NCBI GenBank assembly: GCA_020845955.1
Contig: JADLEU010000041.1
Location: 1 to 39,511 of the forward strand
Origin: Anaerolineales bacterium
Lineage (GTDB): Bacteria; Chloroflexota; Anaerolineae; Anaerolineales; UBA6663
Reading direction: 5' to 3'
DNA: 39,511 nucleotides
Part shown: piece by piece, positions 1 to 7,838 of the stretch
Numbering within the stretch: position 1 is the first letter of the stretch
How the letters are laid out: every line of letters starts with the position of its first letter
The notes under the pieces: generated by a model
What the model saw: only the letters and a program-made list of their open reading frames with translations
Told to the model about the DNA's origin: nothing
The model's database searches: none
Translations under genes and position numbers: made by a program

Positions 1-1035
1 CACGAACAGCAGCGCCGTGAAGGCGTCGAAGAAGGCCCGGCCGGGCAGGTTGTGGCGCGCCAGGGCGTCGCCGGCGCCAGGCCAGACCAGGCCCGCCAGC
101 GTGTGGAGTGTGCTGATCGCCAGGGCGGCCGGTAAGCCGGTCTGACCCGTGCGCAGCGCTTGGCTGGTGGTCAACGCGCGCGCGAAGAAAATGTCGGGGT
201 GTTGCCAGAAGTAGGCGCCGAGGGGCAGCGCGGCGGCCAGGGCCGCTCCTGCGGTCAACAAAAGGCCGGCCAGAGGCCCGCGGGCCGCCGGGCGTTCGGC
301 CCACGCGATCCACAACAAGGCGCCGGCCACTCCGAGCGGCAGCAGGCGCGCCGAGTAGTAGGTGTAGAGCGAAAGACCCAGGGCCGCGCCGGCCGCCGCG
401 AACATCCACCGTTTGCTAGCCCGCAGGCCGGCAGCCAGGCCCAGGTAGGTGAGGGCAGCCAGAGGGGTAGTGAGCGTCATCTCCGCGCCCCCGCGGCTGA
501 TGATGGCGTCGGGCACCGACACGGCGACGACGCCGGCCGCCAGCAGCGCCAGCCCCGCGGCGCGCGGGCGCGGCTCGTCCAGGGCGAAGATCGCCCGCAG
601 CGCCAGGAAGATGAGCGGCAGGCTGAGCGCGCTGAGCAGGGCGACCCCGCCGCGCGCCGCCAGCGGGTGCCCGCCTGAGAGCCAGCGCGCCAGGCGGGTG
701 AGGTAGATGATGGCGGGGTAATAGCCCCCGCCGCCATGGCCGATGTAGACGGGGAACTTGCCGGCGGCGGCCAGGTCACGGGCGATGATGCTGACCAGCG
801 ACTCGTCAAGGAACTGGCCCGGCGGAACTTGCGCCAGGCCGGCCAGCCGGAAGACGCCTCCCAGGATCGCCAGACCCGCCAGTACGGCCCAGGTGGCCCG
901 GGAGGACAGCGCCGGCCGGGTCAAACGAGGCGTCCAAGAAGTGTAGAAGTCCGCATGCGGTCTATCCTGATAACCTTTGGCGATCGTGGCTGGAATTGGC
1001 TGGGCCCCTGATCGCTGTGCCGCCCTCACGCGCAT
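1..1035 (-). CDS. GT39/ArnT-like membrane glycosyltransferase, N-terminal part (truncated by window edge)
   Basis: About 345 codons are open without a stop from an ATG at 1035 to the left edge, so the C-terminus is missing. The translation is a multi-pass membrane protein. After a first hydrophobic segment (WAVLAGLAILGG) comes a short loop with LDES, the usual place of the acidic catalytic residue in polyprenol-phosphate-sugar dependent transferases of the PMT/ArnT family. Next is YPAIIYLTRL, then SRGGAEM and SLYTYYSARLLPL, and near the edge ARHNLPGRAFFDAFTALLF. This last block resembles the conserved RHNLPGRP-type segment of bacterial GT39 proteins. The role would be transfer of a sugar from a lipid-linked donor to an extracytoplasmic acceptor; substrate unknown. 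No clear ribosome binding site precedes 1035, and a GTG at 1059 is an alternative start. The adjacent kinase gene is divergent. Confidence 0.8.
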   Translation of the reverse strand, partial: MRVRAAQRSGAQPIPATIAKGYQDRPHADFYTSWTPRLTRPALSSRATWAVLAGLAILGGVFRLAGLAQVPPGQFLDESLVSIIARDLAAAGKFPVYIGHGGGGYYPAIIYLTRLARWLSGGHPLAARGGVALLSALSLPLIFLALRAIFALDEPRPRAAGLALLAAGVVAVSVPDAIISRGGAEMTLTTPLAALTYLGLAAGLRASKRWMFAAAGAALGLSLYTYYSARLLPLGVAGALLWIAWAERPAARGPLAGLLLTAGAALAAALPLGAYFWQHPDIFFARALTTSQALRTGQTGLPAALAISTLHTLAGLVWPGAGDALARHNLPGRAFFDAFTALLFV

Positions 1036-1098
1036 TCGCCGGCGGGCCCTGGCCGTCACCCCATGCAGCAGCGCCGTGCAGCCCGCGCGAGCCGCCGC

Positions 1099-1104
1099 AT
1101 CATA
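1099..1104 (-). promoter_or_regulatory. Putative -10 box (TATGAT) for the GT39 gene
   Basis: On the minus strand the sequence reads cgcTATGATgcg, matching the gcTATAATgcg context seen before several other genes in this window. It lies about 65 nt before the chosen ATG. No convincing -35 is present. Confidence 0.35.
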
Positions 1105-1183
1105 GCGCAGGCCGGCGGGAGGACCAAGCCCAACCAGCAGGTTAGAGGACCGTGGGCGAGTACCTTTTCGGCCGCGTCGGTAG

Positions 1184-1189
1184 TATAGT
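1184..1189 (+). promoter_or_regulatory. Putative -10 box (TATAGT) of a leaderless transcript
   Basis: TATAGT is followed by only six bases (aaggac) before the ATG at 1196. Transcription normally starts 6-8 nt after a -10 box, so the mRNA would begin at or next to the start codon. The aagga just before the ATG is too close to act as a normal Shine-Dalgarno. No clear -35 is seen. Confidence 0.4.
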
Positions 1190-1195
1190 AAGGAC

Positions 1196-2422
1196 ATGGC
1201 CTCCGCCCCAAACGCGGACTCCCCGTTCACCCATCTCACGCCAGCGCCCGCGCCGGAAAACGCCCAGCCCACTGCCACGGTGCTGGTGGTGGACGACGAG
1301 CCGTGCAACGTGGAAGTCATGCAGACGTTCCTGGAGATGGAGGGGCTGCGGGTGGTGACGGCCTGGGACGGCGAGACGGCGCTGGCGGCCGCGGCCGAGC
1401 ATCGCCCCGACCTGATCCTGCTGGATGTCATCATGCCGGCGCCGGACGGCTACGAGGTCTGCCGGCGGCTGAAAGACGACCCGGCCACGGCCTTTATCCC
1501 GGTGGTCATCCTGACGGCGCTGCGCGGGACGCAGGAACGGGTCCGCGGGGCGGAGGCCGGCGCCGATGAGTTCTTGTCGAAACCCTTCGATCCCATCGAG
1601 CTGCTGGCGCGGGCGCGGGCGCTGCTGCGCGGGAAGTGCTATCACGACCAAGTGCTAGCGGCCAACGCCGCCCTGGAGCAGCGCGTGGCCGAACGCACCG
1701 CCGAGCTGGCGCACGCGCTGGAGACCCTGCGCGGCCTGGACCGGCTGAAATCGGACTTCATCGCCAACGTGTCACATGAGCTGCGCACGCCGCTGCTGCA
1801 CATGAAGGGCTTCATCGACCTGCTGGCCGACGGCGCTATGGGCGCGCTGACGCCCAAGCAGGTAGAGGGTCTGCGCGTCGCCCGGGAAGCGCTGGAACGG
1901 CTGGAGATCGTGGTCGACGACGTGATCGACTTCAACACCCTGAGCGAGCAACGCCTGGCGCTCGAGCCGGTCTATCTGCCGGACGTCTGCCAGAACGTGG
2001 TCCAGGGCATCGCGGCCACGGCCGCGCGCCGCCGGGCCCGCGTCGCGCTGGCCCTATCGTCAGACGTGCCGCGGGTCAAGGCCGACCGGATCGCCCTGAC
2101 CCGCGTGCTGCGCCACTTGCTGGACAACGCCATCAAGTTTGGGCCGGCGCACCAGATCGTGCAGCTGCGGGCCGAGCCGGTCGGGCAGCGCGTGCGCGTG
2201 ACCGTGCGCGACCAGGGGCCGGGCATGGCGCCGGATGACCTGCAGCGGGCGTTCGAGGTCTTTTACCAGTCGGATGGCTCGGCCACGCGCAAGGCCGGCG
2301 GGTTGGGCCTGGGGCTGGCGCTGGTGAGAAAGCTGGTCGAGGCCCACGGCGCGCAGATCCAGGTCGAGAGCGAAGTGGGGTGCGGGAGCCGCTTCTGGTT
2401 TGAACTGGCGGCGGCCGAATAA
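1196..2422 (+). CDS. Soluble hybrid response regulator - histidine kinase
   Basis: A 408-aa signalling protein with the receiver domain first and the kinase second. The REC domain spans about 28-145: VVDDEP acidic pocket, phospho-acceptor Asp77 in LILLDVIMP, conserved Lys129 in SKPFD. A short coiled-coil linker (about 155-182, rich in A/E/L) leads to the HisKA domain with His194 in the H-box SHELRTPL. The HATPase domain follows, with Asn311 in the N-box (LLDNAIKF), the G1 box DQGPGM (339-344) and the G2 box GGLGLGLAL (368-376). No membrane segment, PAS or GAF domain is visible. It would be a cytoplasmic kinase whose activity is set by phosphorylation of its own REC domain by another kinase. 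The cognate regulator is not in the window. The gene stands alone between a divergent glycosyltransferase and a convergent HAD gene. Confidence 0.93.
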   Translation: MASAPNADSPFTHLTPAPAPENAQPTATVLVVDDEPCNVEVMQTFLEMEGLRVVTAWDGETALAAAAEHRPDLILLDVIMPAPDGYEVCRRLKDDPATAFIPVVILTALRGTQERVRGAEAGADEFLSKPFDPIELLARARALLRGKCYHDQVLAANAALEQRVAERTAELAHALETLRGLDRLKSDFIANVSHELRTPLLHMKGFIDLLADGAMGALTPKQVEGLRVAREALERLEIVVDDVIDFNTLSEQRLALEPVYLPDVCQNVVQGIAATAARRRARVALALSSDVPRVKADRIALTRVLRHLLDNAIKFGPAHQIVQLRAEPVGQRVRVTVRDQGPGMAPDDLQRAFEVFYQSDGSATRKAGGLGLGLALVRKLVEAHGAQIQVESEVGCGSRFWFELAAAE

Positions 2423-2483
2423 GAGCGGCAGCCGCTCGCCCTCACCCCAGCCGGTCTCTGACTATCGCCGGGATTGGGAGCGC

Positions 2484-2574
2484 GGACCCTGGTGGGGTCC
2501 AGGTAGGCGAGGCGAGCTGCCTCGGCAAAGGGCGCCTCGCCAGGACCAACACGACAGGGCGCGCTGAAAGCGCG
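2484..2574 (+). other. Run of three perfect hairpins in the 3' tail of the kinase gene
   Basis: Three inverted repeats follow one another: GGACCC (2484-2489) with GGGTCC (2495-2500); GGCGAGGCG (2506-2514) with CGCCTCGCC (2533-2541); and CGCGCT (2560-2565) with AGCGCG (2569-2574). Together with the terminator at 2581 they make an almost fully structured 3' untranslated region. GC-rich DNA produces hairpins easily, so function is unproven. Confidence 0.4.
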
Positions 2575-2580
2575 GCGCGG

Positions 2581-2607
2581 GCGGCTCAGTGAGTGAGCCG
2601 CTTTTTT
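2581..2607 (+). terminator. Intrinsic terminator of the kinase gene, overlapping the end of the convergent gene
   Basis: GCGGCTCA (2581-2588) pairs perfectly with TGAGCCGC (2594-2601) around a 5-nt loop and is followed directly by six T (2602-2607). The hairpin includes the last codons and stop (2586-2588) of the minus-strand HAD-DinB gene. On the minus strand the stem is not followed by a T run, so it should stop plus-strand transcription mainly. Confidence 0.85.
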
Positions 2608-3827
2608 GTTTGCCGGACCTGGTCGAGGTGGATGCGGTCGTGGTCGAGCACCCAGCCGACGATCTCCGAGAGCAGGGTCGGGCCAAAGATGGCGTGCCGG
2701 GCGGTGCGCGACCAGATATTGGCCGGCTGAGCGCGCAGGAAGCGGATCGCCTCCTGGCGCGCGGCCGAGAAAGCGATCAGGGCCTCTGGGCCGGACTGGG
2801 CGCCGTAGTCGCGCTCGGTGGCCCACGGGTCGGTGTCGGCGCCGGCGATGAAGGGGTTGTTGTTTTCGACAACGGTCCGCAGGCGAGGCAGGTTGACCTC
2901 GCGCTCGACGTCGCGCAGGTGGCAGACGATTTCGGTCAGCGACCACTCAGAGGGGGCCGGGCGCGTCGGCCAGCGCGGCGCGGGCAGGCCGGCCAGCGTG
3001 CCGTGCAGCGCCGCCAGGCTGCCGGCCAGCAGGTAGGGGTAGGCGCGACCCGGCGGCACGGGCGCTTCGGGCAGGCCGGGCACGTGGGCGGGCGCCCAGG
3101 CGGCGAAGTCGTCCAGGGTGCCCTGGCCGACCGGCTGCGCGTCAACCCAGTCCAGCCGGGCTGCCCGCGCGGCTTGCGGGGCTGTGCCGGTGTCCGCGGC
3201 ACTCGCGGCGTTGATCCAATAGGTCGGCATCCCCAGGGCGGCGGCCGGCAGGATGTCCTTGTGCCAGTCATCGCCGACCACCAGGGCCTGCTCGGGACGC
3301 CGCCCCAGGCGCCCCAGCACTTCGGCGAAGTATTCGGGGTGAGGCTTGGCGAAGTGACTGTTGGTGGAAGCGGTGACTAGTGCGAAGGCGTAGTCGTCCA
3401 CCCCCGCCCAGCGCAGACGCCCGCGCAGCGCGGGCAAGGTGAAGACCGGCCCGGTGGTAATGGCGACATCGTAGCCGCTGGCGAAAGCCCAATCCAGGAT
3501 GGCGCGGGCCGCGGGACGGCGCGTGGTGAGGGGTTCGAGCGCGCCGTATGGGCCGGCATAGTAGGCGTCGAATTTCGCCATCCACGCCTCGGGCGTCCAG
3601 CCCATGGCCGGCGAGAAGCAGTCGCTGAACACGTCCAGCAGCACGCGGGCGGGATCGGTGTTGGCCATCATCGCGCGCGTGGCATTCAACATCTCGGCCA
3701 CTAGGCGCTCGGCGCGCGGCTCACCGGCGAAATGCTCGGTGATGGTCTGGAAGTAGGCGGGCAGAAAGACTCCCATGTCGTTGCCGAGCAGGGTGTCGTC
3801 CAGGTCAAACAGCAGGGTGGTGATCAC
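2586..3827 (-). CDS. HAD-family hydrolase fused to a C-terminal DinB-like domain
   Basis: A 413-aa protein starting at GTG 3827. The open frame extends further upstream, but the extra residues are Arg/Pro-rich antisense-like sequence, and the HAD fold starts right at VITTLLFDLDDTL. HAD motif I is DLDDT (Asp8 nucleophile, Asp10). Motif II is probably in the AITTGP stretch, and motif IV is GDDWHKD with the preceding Lys in the AKPHPEYF region. This suggests a phosphohydrolase of the haloacid dehalogenase superfamily, substrate unknown. From about residue 290 a four-helix DinB-like domain follows: EWSLTEIVCHLRDVE near its start and DHDRIHLDQ near its end supply His residues typical of DinB metal sites. 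No internal start separates the two domains, so I read it as a genuine fusion. The GTG overlaps the TGA of the Cys-rich gene upstream (GTGA, 3824-3827), implying translational coupling. Confidence 0.85.
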   Translation of the reverse strand: MITTLLFDLDDTLLGNDMGVFLPAYFQTITEHFAGEPRAERLVAEMLNATRAMMANTDPARVLLDVFSDCFSPAMGWTPEAWMAKFDAYYAGPYGALEPLTTRRPAARAILDWAFASGYDVAITTGPVFTLPALRGRLRWAGVDDYAFALVTASTNSHFAKPHPEYFAEVLGRLGRRPEQALVVGDDWHKDILPAAALGMPTYWINAASAADTGTAPQAARAARLDWVDAQPVGQGTLDDFAAWAPAHVPGLPEAPVPPGRAYPYLLAGSLAALHGTLAGLPAPRWPTRPAPSEWSLTEIVCHLRDVEREVNLPRLRTVVENNNPFIAGADTDPWATERDYGAQSGPEALIAFSAARQEAIRFLRAQPANIWSRTARHAIFGPTLLSEIVGWVLDHDRIHLDQVRQTKKRLTH

Positions 3828-4162
3828 GGGTTCTCGGGCAGGCGCAGCTTGCCGAGGCTCTCGTGGCAGCGGCCGCAGCCGGCCTGCGGGTTCGGGACGT
3901 CGGCCAGGGTCTTGGTGCACGAGGCGCTGACGGCGACCTTGCGGCCCAGGCCGCCCCAGGTCTTGACGACGCGCGCGTCGAGCACCAGGTGCTGGCATGC
4001 GTTGGCGCGCAGCAGCTTGGGCACGGGGCAGTCGCGGCACAGACCCGGCGTCCAGCGCGCGCTAGCCGGATCCCGGGCGACCAGCCGGCACTCCTGCTGG
4101 TTGCGGCCGCGGTAGTAGTTGGCGTAGAAGTACCGGCACTCAAATCCGGCGGGTGTGCGCAT
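3824..4162 (-). CDS. Small cysteine-rich protein of unknown function
   Basis: I do not recognise this 112-aa protein. From ATG 4162 it carries eight cysteines, with spaced pairs such as CRDCP and CGRC near the C-terminus, and an aromatic N-terminal stretch (CRYFYANYYRGRN). The pattern suggests zinc or iron-sulphur binding, or disulphides; there is no signal peptide or membrane segment. A GGAAAGG lies 13 nt before ATG 4162. An in-frame GTG at 4204 would add 14 residues but lacks a ribosome binding site. Its stop overlaps the GTG of the HAD-DinB gene by four bases, so the two are almost certainly co-translated and may act together. EF-P lies 81 nt upstream on the same strand and could share the transcript. 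Confidence 0.7.
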   Translation of the reverse strand: MRTPAGFECRYFYANYYRGRNQQECRLVARDPASARWTPGLCRDCPVPKLLRANACQHLVLDARVVKTWGGLGRKVAVSASCTKTLADVPNPQAGCGRCHESLGKLRLPENP

Positions 4163-4243
4163 GGCGGAGCGGCAGCCTTTCCAGCGCGCCGGCGGCCCCG
4201 GCACGGGCGCGGATTCAGGTCGTTCGGGGGAAGGCCCTGGTGA

Positions 4244-4801
4244 TCATGCCCGGGTCAGGTAGGCGCCTGAGCGCGTATCGACCTTGATTGTATCGCCGAC
4301 GCTGACAAAGAGCGGCACCTGGACCTTGAGGCCGGTCTCGGTCGTGACGAGCTTGTTGGCGCCAGTGGCGGTATCGCCGCGCACGCCCACCTCGGCCTCC
4401 ACCACTTTCAACTCGACGGCGGTCGGCAACTCGAGCTCGATCGGCTCGTCCTGGTAGAAGGTCAGCTTGACTTCCAGCCCCTCTTTCAGGTAGCCGGCAT
4501 CGTCGCCGAGCAGCTCGCGCGTGAGCATCGGCTGCTCGTAGGTCTCCGTGTCCATGAAGTGGTACAGGCTGCCGTCGCGGTACAGATACTGCACCTGGTG
4601 ATGGTCGAGCCGGATATCCTGGACGCGGTCGCCGGACTGGAAGGTGCGGTCGATCGTGGCGCCCGAGCGCAGGTTGCGCAGCCTGGTGCGGATGGTGGCG
4701 TTGCCGCGCCCCGGCTTGTTGTGCGAGTACTCGAGCACCTTGAAGATCTGACCGTCGACTTCAAAGGTGACGCCCTTGCGCAGGTCGTTGACGTCAATCA
4801 T
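4244..4801 (-). CDS. efp: Translation elongation factor P
   Basis: A 185-aa protein of normal EF-P length with the three expected beta-barrel domains. Domain I holds the KOW-like N-terminus (MIDVNDLRKG) and the loop YSHNKPGRGNA. The middle holds the HFMDTETYEQ region. The C-terminal OB domain has VRGDTATGA and ends in VDTRSGAYLTRA. EF-P binds between the ribosomal P and E sites and relieves stalling at polyproline. The tip residue that is a modified lysine in Escherichia coli is Arg32 here, as in the rhamnosylated EF-P type, but no EarP or EpmA gene is present in this window. A good ribosome binding site (AAGGAAAG, 4808-4815) lies 6 nt before the ATG, and a TATAAT lies about 105 nt upstream. 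Confidence 0.98.
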   Translation of the reverse strand: MIDVNDLRKGVTFEVDGQIFKVLEYSHNKPGRGNATIRTRLRNLRSGATIDRTFQSGDRVQDIRLDHHQVQYLYRDGSLYHFMDTETYEQPMLTRELLGDDAGYLKEGLEVKLTFYQDEPIELELPTAVELKVVEAEVGVRGDTATGANKLVTTETGLKVQVPLFVSVGDTIKVDTRSGAYLTRA

Positions 4802-4906
4802 AGCGGACTTTCCTTACGTTAAGATTAGAAGCAGTTGGGCCCGACTCAAGAAGCGGCGCAGGCTCACCATCAGCCTGCGCCGGGTTGCGCGGCCCGAGTG
4901 AGACGC

Positions 4907-4912
4907 ATTATA
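4907..4912 (-). promoter_or_regulatory. Putative -10 box (TATAAT) for efp
   Basis: The minus strand reads gagccgcTATAATgcgtc, the clearest copy of the gcTATAATgcg context in the window. The leader to the efp ATG would be about 98 nt. No good -35 at 16-18 nt is visible. Confidence 0.5.
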
Positions 4913-5015
4913 GCGGCTCGCAGGCAATTCTTCCAGGCAACGCCTGTTCAGGGTGTCTCGGGGGCCTTATCCGGCCAAAACTCCTGGATACCGCTCCTGT
5001 TGAGCCTGGCAGGTT

Positions 5016-7838
5016 TCAGCCGCCATCGATCCAGCGAGCGGCGTCGCGCGGCAGTTGGGCCAGGGGCCCCTGGCGCACGGCGCAGGCCGGCAGCGAGTCG
5101 AGGAACAGGCGGCCGTACTGCTTGGTGAGCACGCGCCGATCGAGGAGGACGACCACACCGCGGTCGCTGCGCGAGCGGATGAGGCGGCCGAAGCCCTGGC
5201 GGAACTTGAGGATTGCCTCGGGCACGTTGTACTCGTTGAAGGCGCGCTCGAAGGTCTCGGCGCGAGCGGCGATGATGGGGTCGGTGGGCACGTCGAAGGG
5301 CAGCTTGACGATGACGAGCGCCGAGAGCGCCTCGCCGGGCACGTCGACTCCCTCCCAGAAGCTCTTCGTGCCCAGCAGCACGCCGCCCACCGAGGTCTTG
5401 AAGGAATCGAGCAGGGTGCTGCGCGGCGTGCCATCCGACTGGTCGTAGACGTCCACGTTGGCGCGGGCCAGCGGTTCACGGATGGCCTGCGCCGCCTGCT
5501 TGAGCTGAGCGTAGGAGGTAAACAGCGCCAGGGTCCGGCCGCGCGTGGCGGTGCACAGCGAAATCAGGGCCTTTTCGACGGCCTGCTGATGCTCCACGCG
5601 CAGGTGCGGCTCGGGCACGTCGTTGACCAGGTACAGCAGGGTGGAGGTCTCGTAGTCAAAAGGCGACCCCACGGCCAGCTCGTCGGCCTCATCGGCGTTC
5701 AGGCGCCCGCGCAGGTAGTCGAACTCGCCGGCGGTGGTGAGCGTGGCCGAGGTCAGCACCACGGCTTCCTTGGCGTGCCACAGGTGTTTTTCCACCAGCG
5801 ACCCGACGTGCAGCGGCGCGGCGTGCAGCGAGACGCGGTCGCTTTCGCGGCGCGCCTCGGCCCAATAGATCATGGCTGGGTCGGGCTTAAGGACCAGGCC
5901 GTCCAGGTTATTGATCAATTCTGCCAGGTGGCGGCCGGCAGCGTGGGCGGCCGACATTAGGTCGTCGCGCTCGTCGATGTCATACTCGGGCAGCTCATCC
6001 AGGGCGCGGCCCAGGCGGGCCAAGGTTTCCGCCAGGGGGGTCAGGGTGCGCCGGAGCTCTTCCCAGTGCAGCTCCACCTGCTCCCAATATGGCTGGCTGC
6101 GCGTGGCCGGGATGATGCGCACTTGCTGGGTGTATTCGCCCAAAGCCTGGGCCTCGCGCTGCTCTTCCATGAAGTGGGCCACCGCCTGGAAGAAGTGGCG
6201 CGCCACCGCCAGGGCGGTGCTGGCCCGCTCGTGCGCGTAGTTGATCTCGTGGTCGAAGCGCGCGAAGATGTCGGGCGGCACGCTCGCGCGCGTGGCGCCG
6301 GCCAGCCGTCCGAGCAGGCCCGCGCTGGGGCCGCCCAGGTCGCGCAGTTGGCGCTCGAGGTCTAGCCGGTGGATCTCAAAGCTCAGCCCGCCGGTGGTGG
6401 CGGCTTCCAGGTGGTGGGCCTCGTCCACCACCAGGTAGCGATAGTCGGGGATCACGCGGTTGTCGGAGGCGATGTCGGCCAGCAGCAGGGCGTGGTTGAC
6501 GATGATGAGGTGGGCGGCCTGGGCCGCCCGGCGCGCGCGGTAGAAGGGACAACGCCCCTGCATCTTGCTCTGGCACATGTCGCCGGTGCAGCCCTCGTCC
6601 TCGGCCGAGATGCGCAGCCAGATGGCGCGCTCCTGCGGGCCGAGAGAAATGTCATTCACGGGGCGGCCGACGGCGTCGTTCTGGCCCTGGGATTCGTGCA
6701 GCCAGACGAGGACTTTGGCCAGCACGCGCATCTCGTCGGCCGTTTTTGGGCCGTGGCGCCGCAGGCTGTCGAGCCGGCGCGGGCACAGGTAGTTGCTGCG
6801 GCCTTTGAGCAGGGCGGCGCGAAAGTCCAGGCCCAGCGCGGCCTGCAGGTCGGGCACGTCCTTGCGGATGAGCTGGTCCTGCAGGTTCAGCGTGTTGGTC
6901 GAGATGACGACGCGCTCGCCGTTCTGGAGTGCCCACCGCGCGGCGGGGATGAGGTAGCCGACGCTCTTGCCGGTGCCGGTGCCGGCTTCCACGATCAGGT
7001 GGCGGCCCTCGGAGAACGCCCGCGCCACCGCGCGCAGCATTTGCACCTGCTCGGCGCGGTACTCGTAGTTCGGGAAGTGCCTGGCAAAGGGACCGGCGTG
7101 CTCGAGCAGCGCGGCCAGCTCGTCGATGTCGAACGGGGTGACGGCGGCCTTGCGCTGGAGCGGGCGGTAGTCATCGCGGGCGCCGCTGGCGCTGGCGAAC
7201 AGCGGGCCGGCCGCCTCGCCACCCGCGCGGGCCGGCACCCGCTCCTTGGAGCGAGCGCGCAGGGCCTCTTCAAAGACCAGTCCGCCGCCCCACTCGACGT
7301 CGCGGCCGAGGTGCACCAGCTCGGCCAGCAGGTTGAGGGGCAGCTCGAGCGCCTTCTTGAACAGGGCCCGGAAGACGCCTAGGGTGACGCGGCAGTCGTC
7401 GAGGGCCCGGTGCGTGGCCGGCAGGCTGATGCCGAGGGTCTTGCCGAGCGAAGCCAGGTTGTAGCGCCCCGCCGTGGGTAGCAGCACCGAGGCCAGGCCG
7501 TAGGTGTCGAGCGCGCCGTTGTCGCGCAGGCTGCCTTTGGCGCGCAGGAAGCTTAGGTCGAAGCCGACGTTGTGGCCGATGACGGGCGCGCCGCCCACAA
7601 AGGCCTCTAGCTTGGGCAGCACGGCCGGCAGGCGTGGGGCGTTGACGAGCATAGCATCGGTGATGCCGGTCAGGCGCGTGATGAAGGGTGTCAGCTTGCG
7701 ATTAGGATTGACCAGGGTGGAGAACTCGGCCTCGATGCGCTCGCCCCTGAACTTGATCGCGCCAATCTCGATAATGGCGTCGCGATCCGCTTCGAGGCCG
7801 GTCGTCTCAAGGTCGAGCGTGACAAAGGTTTTGGTCAT
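5016..7838 (-). CDS. dinG: DEDDh exonuclease - DinG-type Fe-S helicase fusion
   Basis: A 940-aa protein joining an epsilon-like 3'-5' exonuclease to an XPD/DinG superfamily 2 helicase. The exonuclease (about 1-165) has Asp9 and Glu11 in LDLETTG, Asp94 in GHNVGFD, and His143 with Asp148 in HRALDDC, so a complete DEDDh site. The helicase has Walker A AGTGTGKS (285-292), DEAH at 472-475 (VVDEAHH), and four cysteines (352, 417, 422, 430) placed as in the 4Fe-4S domain of DinG/XPD enzymes. The C-terminal helicase half ends in FGRLIRS-type sequence and YGRLFLDSLP. The likely role is DNA repair, unwinding 5' overhang, D-loop or R-loop substrates with attached exonuclease activity. The same fusion is known in Firmicutes. 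The gene is monocistronic, with a TATAAT about 30 nt before the ATG and no strong Shine-Dalgarno. Confidence 0.95.
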   Translation of the reverse strand: MTKTFVTLDLETTGLEADRDAIIEIGAIKFRGERIEAEFSTLVNPNRKLTPFITRLTGITDAMLVNAPRLPAVLPKLEAFVGGAPVIGHNVGFDLSFLRAKGSLRDNGALDTYGLASVLLPTAGRYNLASLGKTLGISLPATHRALDDCRVTLGVFRALFKKALELPLNLLAELVHLGRDVEWGGGLVFEEALRARSKERVPARAGGEAAGPLFASASGARDDYRPLQRKAAVTPFDIDELAALLEHAGPFARHFPNYEYRAEQVQMLRAVARAFSEGRHLIVEAGTGTGKSVGYLIPAARWALQNGERVVISTNTLNLQDQLIRKDVPDLQAALGLDFRAALLKGRSNYLCPRRLDSLRRHGPKTADEMRVLAKVLVWLHESQGQNDAVGRPVNDISLGPQERAIWLRISAEDEGCTGDMCQSKMQGRCPFYRARRAAQAAHLIIVNHALLLADIASDNRVIPDYRYLVVDEAHHLEAATTGGLSFEIHRLDLERQLRDLGGPSAGLLGRLAGATRASVPPDIFARFDHEINYAHERASTALAVARHFFQAVAHFMEEQREAQALGEYTQQVRIIPATRSQPYWEQVELHWEELRRTLTPLAETLARLGRALDELPEYDIDERDDLMSAAHAAGRHLAELINNLDGLVLKPDPAMIYWAEARRESDRVSLHAAPLHVGSLVEKHLWHAKEAVVLTSATLTTAGEFDYLRGRLNADEADELAVGSPFDYETSTLLYLVNDVPEPHLRVEHQQAVEKALISLCTATRGRTLALFTSYAQLKQAAQAIREPLARANVDVYDQSDGTPRSTLLDSFKTSVGGVLLGTKSFWEGVDVPGEALSALVIVKLPFDVPTDPIIAARAETFERAFNEYNVPEAILKFRQGFGRLIRSRSDRGVVVLLDRRVLTKQYGRLFLDSLPACAVRQGPLAQLPRDAARWIDGG

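Noticed and set aside
2440-2600. T-box or other riboswitch in the hairpin-rich tail
   Set aside because: No T-box TGGNACCGCG element is present and the region lies after, not before, the kinase gene.
2589-3380. 263-codon plus-strand frame opposite the HAD-DinB gene
   Set aside because: It starts inside the terminator hairpin and has antisense composition.
3828-4040. 71-residue N-terminal extension of the HAD-DinB protein
   Set aside because: It overlaps the Cys-rich gene and is Arg/Pro-rich; the GTG at 3827 gives a proper HAD N-terminus and a GTGA overlap.
6369-7382. 337-codon open frame on the plus strand opposite dinG
   Set aside because: The dinG frame is conserved with all motifs; the opposite frame has no recognisable domain and is expected from high GC at third positions.
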